Shown here: positions 20,356 to 30,826 of the stretch, in pieces
Numbering within the stretch: position 1 is the stretch's first letter
How the letters are laid out: each line of letters starts with the position of its first letter
The notes under the pieces: generated by a model
Seen by the model: only the letters and a program-made list of their open reading frames with translations
What the model was told of the DNA's origin: nothing
The model's database searches: none
Program-made: the position numbers and the translations under genes
Assembly (NCBI GenBank): GCA_027257055.1
Contig: JAPVLO010000278.1
Span: forward strand, 1,674,001-1,738,000
DNA from: Cephalopachus bancanus
Lineage: Eukaryota; Chordata; Mammalia; Primates; Tarsiidae
Length of the DNA stretch: 64,000 bases
Direction: 5' to 3'

Positions 20356-21004
20356 TGAAAGATGGTACCTATAGCAACCTAAAATAAATTTAGTTTACTC
20401 TTAGTTTAGTCTTTTTGCCTCAGCATAACCATTTTTTGCTTAGACTTTACCCCTAACACACTTTGAATCTAGCACAGTTTAACATAGATAGATAAATTTC
20501 CAATAGGCAGGTTTTGGAAAGCATTCAGACATTCTACTGCATGCCCCAGCAGCAGATCTCCATCAGATGCAAGACAAGGGCAGAGCCATAGAAATAATGG
20601 ACCACCTTTTGGTCAAGGAGTTAGTGGATTGCAAATGTCTGAAAAAGTCTCTTGCAGGAAAGCCCCCTCCCCTTGTCTCCTCCTATCTAGCCCAACACCT
20701 GAGGGCATGAGATGTTAATGTCTGGTGACCTCAAGATCTAAGACGCATGTGACTACAATCAATATCAAAGACCCACAGCCCTGGGCACCCCTCCAGGCAT
20801 AATCCCTTTTTCCCCAAAGGCTCGTAAATCTACCTAACCCTTGGCCACTGATGCTACACTTGCCTTTGAGTGTCTGTCCCCTTTCCCATCTGTGAAAGGT
20901 GAATAATAAACTTTACTTTTACTTTCTTACTTGATTGCACTCTTGCATTATTCTCGTGGCCTCAGCACTGGCACTGGCCCACCTTGCCTCAGTTGACCTT
21001 TTCA
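20356..21004 (+). repeat. ERV-B 5' LTR
   Basis: It begins TGAAAGATGG and ends TTTTCA, 649 bp. An AATAAA polyadenylation signal lies at 20905-20910. The partner is 29516-30691 without its Alus. The flank before it is CCCC. Confidence 0.88.
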
Positions 21005-21006
21005 TC

Positions 21007-21026
21007 TGGTGGCCCAAGTATGGGGA
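21007..21026 (+). other. ERV-B primer binding site, tRNA-Ile-like
   Basis: TGGTGGCCCAAGTATGGGGA lies two bases after the LTR. The tRNA-Ile complement, as I recall it, is TGGTGGCCCGTACGGGGA. The site matches if two extra bases (AA) and one transition are allowed. tRNA-Ile is the guess, and another primer is possible. Confidence 0.55.
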
Positions 21027-22064
21027 AACCCCTCCGTGACTCTTTTCTTACTCTCTTCTTTTCAAACTTGTGTCTCCCTGTGGACTGTGCTGGAACTTGG
21101 TGGCAACTGATGGCTCTGGCGGAGGTGGCTCCCCAGTATGTCTGAAGGCCCCAAGGAAAGGCAGCAGACTGCTGAGACCCATTAGGGTTGGAGATGAAGG
21201 TCTATCCTCTACTTCCTCCTGCAGCTGAGCTCTCTGAGCCTCTCTGTGGACCAGACTATATCTCTGTGGGCAACTGACTGTGTTTTCGCTAGGGCAACTC
21301 CCTGGAGAGGCAAAAAGGCCCCTAAAGAAAGGCCCTGAACCACCAGTGCCTGACCGGGTAAGAGGCGAGGAATTCAGTCAGCTCTTACCTTTCACAGACT
21401 AATCTCTGTTCTTTTACATCTGAAGATGAGCTACAGCGAGTGGAGCCCTGTATCACTTCAGCCTTTCTTGGTACGAAGCACCACCTTCAGTGAGTCTCAT
21501 TGCTTATCTGGTTAGGAGGAAAGACTTTGAGCCAGACTCAAGGTCTTTCAAAATGGTTCTGCTCCCTGAATTCAAACTCAGAAATTCTTTCTACCAGCTC
21601 CCTGCCCCTTTGATTTATTTGTATCAAGGGGAGCAACCAAGCATTACTCAGAAGGTCCTGGAAGCCACTCTGAGAAATCACTCTTTTCTTTTGCCTTGAG
21701 AACTGCTTGGGGTCCGGGACCCTCTGTGGCAAGTTGGAACAGCCCTGGCACTGGTGGCTATGGCACTGTCTCCAGTGCGTCGAGGCGACAGAGGATGCTC
21801 TCTCGCACTCGTTCTCACATGCACACAGATTGATTCCACCGACCCTCTGCCCGGGACGCCAGCTGAGGGCATGATAGTTTCTGGGGCCCAGGGTCTTCTG
21901 TAGTCTTATTTCACCCTATGCAGGGCATAGACTCTGGATGGTCTGATTCCACCCTCCTTTGCCTAGGATGCTGGATTTAGGTGGTGGACAGGCTTTCTTT
22001 CCTTGGACTTCTCAAACGCAGTTCTTAGGACACTCTCTGTCTCTTTTATCTCTAGCGCTCTACA
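21027..22064 (+). other. ERV-B leader
   Basis: This is untranslated sequence of about 1 kb between primer site and gag start. GGGTAAGAGGCGAGG near 21356 is a possible splice donor region. I see no conserved frame. Confidence 0.5.
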
Positions 22065-23780
22065 ATGGGGAACACTCAACTGATTCTGAAAAAGGACTCG
22101 CTGTTGGCATGTTTCTTAAAGAATCTTAAGATTCTTTCACTAGACAAAGATATCAGCCCCAAATGCCTTGTATTTTACTGCAGTACAGTCTGGCCAGAAT
22201 ATAAACTAGGTGATGGGGAAATTTGGCCACAAGGTGGCTCCCTTGCATTTAACACCATGAAGCAACTTGACTTACAGCTCAGAAATAACAAGAAGCATGA
22301 TGAAGTTCCGTATCTTCGGGCCTTTTCTGAGCTAGCTAGCTTCTCATCAGGACTTACGCTCCTCTTGTCGAATGTTTGTTCTTACTCCCGCCCCGACTGA
22401 CTCATGTTTGGATAACTTAGACCCCGCTGATTTAGCTGCCCTGTTTCTCAAAACCCACTTCTGCCTCCTTACCCTTTGCAGACTTCTCTCTCAGATCTGC
22501 CAGCACTCCCTCTTCCTCCTCCTTCCCCATCTCCTTACCCACCTCTCCCTAGGAACACGGATTCAGGACAGGCTTCAGCACCAACGGGGGATTTGGCACC
22601 GATGGCCACAGCTGTTGAATCCACTCCTTCCCCCTTCCTCCTTTTCCTCTCTCTTCACCGCCACTGCCTTCACCTGCACACACTCATTCTGGAAGACCAT
22701 TCCAGGCTCCGACAGTCATCCACCAGTTTCCTCTAAGGGAAGTTGGGGGAGCCAAAGGCATAGCCAGGATTCATGCCCCATTCTCTATGACGGACATTTC
22801 CCAAACAGAAACTAAACTGGGTCCCTTTTCTATGAACCTAAACTTGTCAAGGAATTTCAATACCTCTCCCTTTCGTACAATCTCATGTGGAGAGATATTC
22901 AGTGAGTTGTCTTAACCACTGCCACTAACCATGAGGAACTTAACCGGATTTTTGTCAAAGCCCGCGAATTTGCTGATGACCTTAATCGGGCTCAGCCTGG
23001 TCAGCACCCCCTGGCAGCAATAGCAGTCCCAGGGACAGATTCTAACTGGAACTATCAACCCTACTCTCCTGACAGGGAGAAACAGAATCATTATATTTCC
23101 TGCCTAATACAAGGCATGCAAAGGGCTATTATTAAACCAGTAAACTATGATAAAGTCAAAGAGATGTCCAAGGGCCCAGTGAAAATTCTGCAGTCTTTTT
23201 GGCCAGTATATCAGAGACCATGCTGCGCTATACTAATTTAGATCCAGATACTCCAGAAGGACAATCCTTCTTAGCTATGCATTTTATTTCCCAATCAGCT
23301 CCAGATATTAATCAGAAACTCCAAAAATTGGAGAAGAGCCCCCAAACCCCGCAATCTGAGCTTTTAGGAGTAGGAACAAAGGTGGACAGGAAAGCTAAGA
23401 CTCAGGTCTTTCAGCTCATAGCCTTAGCTCTTGCCAGAGGAGCTGAGGAAAAGAAAAACAGAGCCTCTAACCCTGAGAGATCTGGCAATAATTGGGGTAC
23501 ACAATATCCACTGGGGAACTGTTACAGGTGCTGTCAATCTGGTCACTTAGCTAAAGACTATACCAAGCTACTGTCTCCCATCCCATGCCCTAAATGCAGA
23601 CAAGTCAGATATCGGGGGAGTGGGGCCCTGTTCACACAGCCGGACAGAGGCATACTTCCCCAACCACCAGTGTTTGCCAAACCAAACACTCAGGTATCAG
23701 CCACATGCCCGCGGGCAGGCCAGCTCCTCTGAGCTGGACCTGTCAGCTTTGCTCCAATCTGACCAATCTGATTGACACAC
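22065..23780 (+). pseudogene. gag: ERV-B gag
   Basis: The start at 22065 gives MGNTQL, with Gly2 for myristoylation, followed by a matrix of about 110 residues (CLVFYCSTVWPEYKLG block). A frame change near 22380 leads to a proline/serine-rich p12-like part (to about 22740). The capsid N-terminal part (22860-23198) is broken by stops. The capsid C terminus and nucleocapsid are open at 23199-23732. The zinc knuckle reads CYRCCQSGHLAKDY, so the last zinc-binding Cys is Tyr. A second CPKC lies near 23586 without a complete partner. Confidence 0.8.
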
Positions 23781-23799
23781 CTCTGTCTTAGTTTCCCTG

Positions 23800-24390
23800 T
23801 GCCCTCCGGAGCACCTCATACAGTCATCTGAATCCAGAATTGAGATCTCTGCTGGTAGGTGATTTCATTCATCATTGATTCAGGAGCTACCGACTCAGCT
23901 TTAACTGAATTTCCTGGACCCCTCCTTCCTTCTCCTGTCTATAGTAGGGGTTGATGGCGTTCTTTCTAGGCCCTTCACGGTACACCCCCTCCATGCTTGC
24001 TGGGAAATCAATTGTTTCATCATTCATTTCTAGTAGTCCCCACCACCTCGCTCCCTTGCTGGCCTGAAATATGCACAAATTGGGATCCCGAGCTATTCTT
24101 TACCTGGAACCACCGCCTGTTTATTTTATAGGAATGCTCCATAGGACCCTCGATCTCCCAATCAAAAACCAGTTCAGGATGCTGCATTAACTCCTTCTGT
24201 CCCCTCATATATTGAGAAACAGGCTCCCCCTCTGGTTTGGGACACTTCTACTCCAGGCCAGGCTTCTCACATTGCACCCATTTCTATTTCACTTAGGGAC
24301 CCTCCTTCCCACCCCAATAAACCTCAATATCCCAATAACCAAGCTGTGCTGCAGGGTCTTAAACCCCTTATTACTAAATTTCTCAAGGCG
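23800..24390 (+). pseudogene. pro: ERV-B protease and RT N-terminal region
   Basis: The aspartic protease active site reads DSGAT at 23877-23891, in a frame interrupted soon after. The segment from about 24290 to 24390 (hydrophobic, then [12 protein letters not shown]) corresponds to the RT entry region. An Alu starts at 24396 and cuts RT. Confidence 0.6.
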
Positions 24391-24395
24391 GATGT

Positions 24396-24695
24396 TCTTT
24401 TTTTTTTTTTAGTTGGAGTCTCACTCTGTCGCCAAGGCTGGAGTGCAGTGGCACGCTCATGGCCACCACAGCCTCAACCTGCTGGGCTTAGACAATCATT
24501 CTGCCTCAGCCTTCCAAGTAGTTGGAACTACAGATTCATGCCACCATGCCCGGTTAATTTTTTTGTGATTTATTGTAGAGATGAGGTTTCACCAAGTTGC
24601 CCAGTCTGGTCTCAAACTCCTGGGCTCAGGCAATCCTCTCACCTCAGCCTCCCAAAGTGCTGGGATTACAGGCTGAGACACCATGCCTGGCCAGG
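24396..24695 (-). mobile_element. Alu, antisense, inside ERV-B pol
   Basis: This is a full element from the T-run and AGTTGGAGTCTCACTCTGTCG to GGCTGAGACACCATGCCTGGCC. The flanks GCGGATGTTCTT and GGTGGGTGTTCTTA form a target duplication of about 9 bases. Confidence 0.93.
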
Positions 24696-24699
24696 TGGG

Positions 24700-25815
24700 T
24701 GTTCTTAAGCCAACTAATTCCCCTTATAATATACCCATTCTCCCTATTCACAAACCTGATGGCAACTACTGACTAGTACAGGATTTGCAAATCATTAATG
24801 AGACCGTAGTTCCCTGCATCCTAGTGTTCCTAATTCCTGTACTATCCTGAGCACTGTGCCACTGGACATGCAATACTTCACAGTCCTTGACTTATCAAGG
24901 GTGCAATTTTTAGCATTCTCTTGTTTCTGTAATCTCTTAATATTTTTGCCTTCACAGAGTGAGATCCATACTCCAGCAGGTCTCAGAAGTTAATGTGGAC
25001 GGTATTGCCTCAGGGTTTCTGAGACAGCCCTCACCTTTTTGGTCAAGCTTTAGCTTCAGACCTCTCAGTTCTCTTTTAGACAGAGTACCCTAATACAATA
25101 TGTAGATGATTTATTACTAGGTAGCCCTTCCCTTGTCTCTTCAGGACACTGTTACCCCCCTCACCTTCCTTTGTGACAGGTATCTCTTGATCTAAGGCCC
25201 AACTTAATTCACAACAGGTCACTTACTTGGGCTTTGAGCTCAGCCCGGGGTGCCGTGCAGAGCTATAACAGTCAAAGGGAAGCAGCTTATTGTCTCCCTG
25301 CCACTTCCTCAATCAAGAAGGAACTCCACACCTTTTAGGGGCTCACAGGATACTTCAGGATTTGGATCCCAAATTATGGCCTTGTGGCAAAGTCCCTGTG
25401 CAAGGCAATGCAGGACCCCAAGTACAAACCTCTTGATTAGCACTCATTGACTCGAACTACTTCCTATACTTTACAGTGAGCCATCACCCAGCTTCTGGTC
25501 TTGGCCCTGCCTAACCTCCAAAAAAATTTTCTCCTCTATACAACAGAGAAGAGAGGAATAGCACTGGGCCTGTTAGGACAGAAATATGGGCCAGATCTTA
25601 AAGCTGTGACTTTCCTATCAACACTGCTGAATAACATGGCGAAAAGATAGCCACCTTGCCTCAGGGCACTAGCTGCAAGAGCCTTATTCAAGGGACTAGT
25701 AAACTTAACTACAGTCAGCACATGGATGTGCACTGCCCACATCAGGTCACGGACATTTTAAATAACGATGTTTATAAACTTCTCACTCGCTCTCGCCTTA
25801 CTGGATACCAAACTT
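24700..25815 (+). pseudogene. pol: ERV-B reverse transcriptase remnant
   Basis: Pieces in several frames are seen: NIPILPIHKPDG near 24728-24765, the palm region near 24860-24950 with frameshifts, and an intact YVDD box at 25099-25110 followed by LLLGSPSLV. Connection remnants lie near 25480-25660. Many stops and frameshifts are present. Confidence 0.75.
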
Positions 25816-26092
25816 TTTTTTTTCTGAGTTGGAGTCTCACTCTGTCACCCAGATTGGAGTGCAGTGGCACTCTCCCAGCCACCGCAGCCTCGACTGCTGG
25901 GCCTAGCCTTTCAAGTAGCTGAAACTACAGATGCATGCCACCACACCTGGCTAATTTTTGTGATTTATTGTAGAGACGAGGTCTCACCAAGTTGCCCAGG
26001 CTGATCTTGAACCCCCAGGCTCAGGCAATCCTCTCATCTTGGTCTCTCAAAGTACTGGCATTACAGGCTGAGCCACCGCACCTGGCCATCAA
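25816..26092 (-). mobile_element. Alu, antisense, inside ERV-B pol
   Basis: It runs from the T-run and GAGTTGGAGTCTCACTCTGTCACC to GGCTGAGCCACCGCACCTGGCC. The flanks ATACCAAAC and ATCAAACAC are consistent with a short, worn target duplication. Confidence 0.93.
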
Positions 26093-26720
26093 ACACTTTT
26101 AATAGGAAATCGTAATCTTACAATTCAGAAATCTAATAGCCTAAATCTGGCCACTCTTCTCCCTACACCGGAGCCAACAGAACATAACAGTTCTGAAAAT
26201 TTGGAAGCTCACAGTGTAGTTAGAGTAGATCTAACCAATGTTTCCCTCTCAAACCCAGAAAGTGAATGGTATATAGACAGTAGCAGTTTTGCTTCAAATG
26301 GAGAAAGGCGGGCTATGCCATTACTACCACAACAGAGGTCATAGGAAATACCCCTCTGCCTCCAGGAACTTCAGCTAAAAAGGTAGAACTAATTGCTCTA
26401 ACTGGAGCACGGGCATTAGGCAAAAGTAAAAGACTTAATATTTATGCTGATTCTAAGTATGCCTTTCATTTCTGCATTCCCATGCAGCTATTTGGAAGGA
26501 AAGAGGATCATTAACTACAAAGGGAACACCTATTAAGCATGCTTCCTTAATTTTACAACTTATTAAAGTAACACAGCTTCCAGCACAGGTGTCAGTAACA
26601 CACTGTAAAGAACACCAAAGATCAAACAGATTGGAAGCCTTAGGAAATGGTAAAACCTACAAAGACGCCAAGAAGGCAGTCCTCGTGCCTTACCCGGCCA
26701 CTAAAAAAATAACTATTTCC
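26093..26720 (+). pseudogene. pol: ERV-B RNase H remnant
   Basis: [13 protein letters not shown] near 26262-26300 corresponds to the RNase H start (usually TDGSS, with Asp kept). [21 protein letters not shown] and THCKEHQ blocks follow in other frames. Frameshifts and stops are frequent. Confidence 0.72.
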
Positions 26721-27800
26721 TCAATTACACCTGAATACTCAACAAAGGAAATACATTTTTTACAGCAAAAATGTTCCATAAAAAAGGACAAATGGCTAAC
26801 ACTATAAGGAAGACTCGTTTTGCCCACCCATGAGGAAAAAGAAATCCTGACATGCCTCCATAATTCGCTGCACAGAATGAAAGCTTTTATATAAGCTTTT
26901 AAGTTCTCAAGTTATATGTTCTAACCTACGCTTCAAATTACAATCTATCACTAAGGAATGCCCTGCCTGCAGAACGGTCAGTTCCCAAGGACACCTTAGA
27001 CCTCCACCTTCACTCTCCACCCACCAGCTAAGGGGACATATACGGGGACAGGACTGGCAACTTGACTTCACCCACATGCCAAAGTAGAAGAAGTTCAAGT
27101 ATCTGTTAACCTTTACTGACACTTTTTCAGGCTGGCTGGAGCCCTTTCCTACCACTTCAGAAAAGGCATCTGAGGTCACACAGGCCTTAATTAAAGAAAT
27201 AATTTCCCAATTTGGCCTTCCAGTTTTCCTGCGGACTGGTAATGGTACTGCCTTTATCTCACAAATAACACAGCAAGTTTCAAAGGTCTTAGGCATAGAC
27301 TTTAATCTTCATGCAGTTTATCACTCCTAGTCCTCAGAGAAGGTTGAAAAAGCTCAATCTACCCTTAAACAGCCTCTAATTAAATTGTCTGTGGAATTTA
27401 AACTAGGATGGCTACAATTGTTACATGTGGCTCTTCTAAGACTCAGGTCCACTCCCAAAGCACCTTTGTTCCTTAGCCTTTTTGAGTTAACGTATTGGCA
27501 GACCCCTTCTCTTACAGCCCAAAGTACCTATGGAGACTCCTCCATTGGGAAATTTTCTCCCAGTCCTGGAGTTAGCAAGAAAGCTTTTAAAAGATTGTAC
27601 AGACCAGCAACTTCCAGCTCCCAGAGAGGGCCCAGTTCCCAAGTCACATCTGCAACCAGGAGACTGAGTATTCCTCAAAGATTTACCAGGAAAAAGGAAG
27701 CCCCTTCAGTCACCCTGGAAGGGGCCTTTTCAAGTTATTCTAACTATTCCCACTGCAACAGAATTCCTGGGGTTTCCCTCCTGAATACATCTATCTAGAC
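26721..27800 (+). pseudogene. pol: ERV-B integrase remnant
   Basis: The zinc-binding part lies near 26860-26970 (CPACR-like), then QDWQLDFTH near 27048-27076 and FTDTFSGWLEPFPTT near 27110-27160. The block that should carry the second catalytic Asp reads RTGNGTAF near 27232-27255, so that Asp is lost. The last acidic block is SSEKVEKAQSTLK near 27335-27372. The C-terminal part stays open (27385-27798). Confidence 0.75.
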
Positions 27801-28230
27801 TCAAGCCGGCACCTGCTCTCGCCTCCAGCTTTCCTACAGCAGACCAGCCAACTGAATTGTGTCTCAGAACCACTAGGTGATCTCAAATACCTCTTCAAAA
27901 AGGTAACCTCATGAAATATCTGTGGGATCTGACTTAGATCTGCTTGATTAATCATTTGATCTACTGCCATAGAGTAACTTACATCTAATATAAAGGAGAA
28001 ACTCCATTCCCAGTTTCTCTGACCTGGTTAGAAGATAACAAAGCTTTTTATTAAAACTCAGCTATCTGCATCAAAAACCCCATTGTCTTTAGCCTCTCTG
28101 TATTCTATCTATCTCTAGATTCCTCATACAGCAAGAAAACGCCAATATATTGAAGAGTTGGGAGCAATTTCTCCGCCCAATGGATCTCAGAACAACTAAA
28201 TTGAAACTAAGGGTAACCGTCCCTAATCAA

Positions 28231-29410
28231 CATGACTGGCACGAGGCTCCTGCTCACCATAGCTATAGCAGCTCTAGGTCCAATCCTGGGACTCAAAGTT
28301 GAAAGAATAGATACCAGTTCCCATATCTTGCCCCTGAAAACCATGTACCTATACTAAAACTTGTAACGGATCCTCTACTCCCAGGGACCCTGCTAGGTTT
28401 TCATCAGAAATCAGATGATTTCTGCCATGACCAACCCTCCATGGTGGCAGCCTTCCAGGAGGTATGGGTAAATCTATACCCCACCTTCCCGCCTGTAACC
28501 TGGGCTCAGACAGGCCCTCCAGAAAACCCTTGGTAAATGCAAATTAGCACTTATGCTAAAAGGGAAAATGTGCTATTAATTACCTCTATGCATGCTAAGG
28601 TTTTAGACCTCTGCCCTCCTACAATGACAGAAGATCAATTTCCACTAAGGACCAATAGTATTGGAAACCTGGGAGTGTACTCTTTCCAAAAATTTAATCA
28701 AAATGTACACTTCCTCAATGGCACGTTATACTAGCTAATTATTGTGGCCAACTTGCAGCAGCCAACTGGCTCCCCTGTGGAAGAGCTGGGTTGCTGGGAG
28801 GACTGTTCCACCCAGCACTTAAAATCAAGAAGAACTCTAACAGAACCTATAGGGACATTATCACCAACCATGGAGACATTCATCTCTGGTCTCAAGACTT
28901 TGCAAGGGCCGTTGTGGGTACCACATGGATCCCCATTGCAGGTCCACAAGTGGCAGGAGTTGCCATTTATAATTACATCTTCCCTGATTTAGAGGCTCTC
29001 ATATGCTGTGATCATTACATAGCAGAATAGCCTTAAGTTTACTCAACCAGGAGGAAGGAGAAATTAGACAATATGCCATGGCTAACTACATGGCCTTAAA
29101 TTTTTTGCTGGCAAAATCAGGAGGTCTCTGTGGAGCAGTAGGCAGCCTACAATAGAAGATTTACAATCTAACATCACTGACTACATTAACCAATTACAAG
29201 ACATAGCTAATCACACATTTACTTTACAAAATTATTTTCAATTTTCTGCCATTATTTCAGTTGTCATTGCATCCTTTATCATCATATGCTTGCTTATAGT
29301 AGTTTGTGACTTTGCGAGATGCTTTTATATGAGCTATGTGATTATAAATTTTACCCACCTGGACTCCACTCTCTTACTAATTCAAAATGGATAGGAATTG
29401 TTAGGTAGGG
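28231..29410 (+). pseudogene. env: ERV-B env remnant
   Basis: A candidate start at 28231 is followed by a hydrophobic leader (RLLLTIAIAALGPILGL). Several short frames follow with stops between them. Near the end, about 29225-29320, a strongly hydrophobic stretch (SAIISVVIASFIIICLLIVV) looks like the membrane anchor. I do not recognise the middle part and cannot find a clear CX6CC. It may come from a different env lineage than ERV-A. Confidence 0.6.
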
Positions 29411-29515
29411 AAAACTCTATATCCCTGTCCAACAGGAAGAAGTTACAGAAGTCTCACGTCCCTCTCTAATCCAAGCTACAAATAAGAATATTTTTGTAAT
29501 AGCAAGAGGTGAGAA
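29411..29515 (+). other. ERV-B 3' untranslated segment with purine tract
   Basis: AGCAAGAGGTGAGAA directly precedes the 3' LTR TG at 29516 and fits a polypurine tract. Confidence 0.65.
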
Positions 29516-29561
29516 TGAAAGGAGATACCTATAAAAACCTAGAATAAACTTAGTTTATTCT

Positions 29562-29818
29562 TTTTTTTTTTGAGTCGGAGTCTCACTCACGGCCACCGCA
29601 ACTCGACCTGCTGGGTTCAGGTGATCCTACCACTTCAGCCTTCCAAATAGCTGGCACTATAGGCATGCACCACCATGCCTGGATAATTTTTTGATTTATG
29701 AAGAGAAGAGGTCTCGCCATTTTGCCCAGGCTGGTCTCGAACCCCTGGGCTCAGGCAATCCTTCCACTTCAGCCTCCCAAAGTGCTGGGATTATAGACAT
29801 GAGCCACCGTGCCCAACT
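29562..29818 (-). mobile_element. Alu, antisense, in ERV-B 3' LTR
   Basis: It runs from the T-run and GAGTCGGAGTCTCACTC to GAGCCACCGTGCCCAAC. The start of the right arm is shortened. Confidence 0.9.
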
Positions 29819-29832
29819 TTTATTTATTTATA

Positions 29833-30121
29833 TATATTTTTGAGTCAGAGTCTCACTCTGTCGCCCAGGCTGGAGTGTAGTGAGACACTCACGGCTAACA
29901 CAGCCTCGATGTGTTGGGCTTATGCGATCCTTCTGCCTCAGCCTTCCAAGTACCTGGAACCACAGGCATGCATCACCACCCCTGGCTAATTTTTTGATTT
30001 ATTGTAGAGATGAGGTCTTGCAAAGTTGCCCAGGCTGGTCTCGAACCAGTGGGCTCAGGCATTGCTCTTGCCTCAGCCTCCCAAAGAGCTGGGATTACAG
30101 GTATGAGCCACCCCGCTGGGC
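29833..30121 (-). mobile_element. Second Alu, antisense, in ERV-B 3' LTR
   Basis: This is a full element from TTTTTGAGTCAGAGTCTCACTCTG to GAGCCACCCCGCTGGGC. It was probably inserted next to or into the tail of the first. Confidence 0.9.
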
Positions 30122-30826
30122 TTAGTTTACCCTTAATTTAGTCTTTTTGCTTCAGCATAGTCATTAGACTTTACCCCTGATAGGCAGATCTTAGGAAGCA
30201 ATCAGACATTCTACTGCAGGCCAGGCAGCAGCTTGCCCTGGTCCCTCAGCAGATCTCCATTGGATGCAAGACAAGGACAGAGCCATAGGAATGAGAATAG
30301 ACCGCCTTTTGGTCAAGGAATTAGTGAATTGCAAATGTCTGAAAAAGACTCTTGCAGGAAAATCCCCTCCCCTTGTCTCCTCCCATCTGGCCCACCACCT
30401 GAGGGCATGAGGTGCTGATGTCTGGTGACCTCAAGATCTAAGACTCATACGACTATAGTCAACGTCAAAGACCCACAGCCCTAGACACTCCTCTGGACCT
30501 TCCCCAAAGGCTCTTAAATATACCTATCCTTTGACTACTTGATACCACACTTGCCTCTGACTATTGGCCCCCATTCCAATCTGTAAAAGGTGAATAATAA
30601 ACTTTACTTCTACTTTCATGCTTGCAATCTTGCATTATTCCTGTGGCCCTGGCCCCGGCCCATCTTGACTCAGTTGACCCTTTAACCACCACCCCCAAAT
30701 GAAGCCCACCACAGCAGCCTTACAAAGAAAAGTTTTTCTTTGACTTCCTGCCCTGCTCTCTCCCTCTCTCTTCCATTCTTCTCTGAGGCTGTTAGAGCAC
30801 ACACTCTCCAAGCGAGGCCTCCAGAA

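Larger units (their letters stand above)
20356..30691 (+). mobile_element. Second class I endogenous retrovirus (ERV-B), old
   Basis: The order is 5' LTR, tRNA-Ile-like primer site, leader, gag, pro-pol, env and 3' LTR on the plus strand. Two Alus interrupt pol and two interrupt the 3' LTR. The LTRs differ at about 12-13% of sites in the 190 bases I compared, roughly the divergence of the duplication itself. Gag starts with the myristoylation pattern MGNTQL and resembles the matrix of ERV-H/F relatives. It is not the same family as ERV-A, whose LTR is different in length and sequence. Confidence 0.9.
29516..30691 (+). repeat. ERV-B 3' LTR, interrupted by two Alus
   Basis: It begins TGAAAGGAGATACC, is interrupted at 29560-30120, then continues colinearly with the 5' LTR. 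AATAAA lies near 30595-30601. By comparison with the 5' LTR it should end at 30685. Reading on to CCACCA at 30691 gives a CA end followed by CCCC, equal to the CCCC before the 5' LTR. The exact end is uncertain by a few bases. Confidence 0.82.

Noticed and set aside
29516..30121. The ERV-B 3' LTR region read as a truncated provirus end
   Set aside because: After removal of two antisense Alus the LTR continues colinearly with the 5' LTR, so it is interrupted, not truncated.
20356..30691. ERV-B as a second copy of ERV-A carried by the duplication
   Set aside because: Orientation, LTR length and sequence, primer site and gene sequences differ. It cannot be the duplicated partner.
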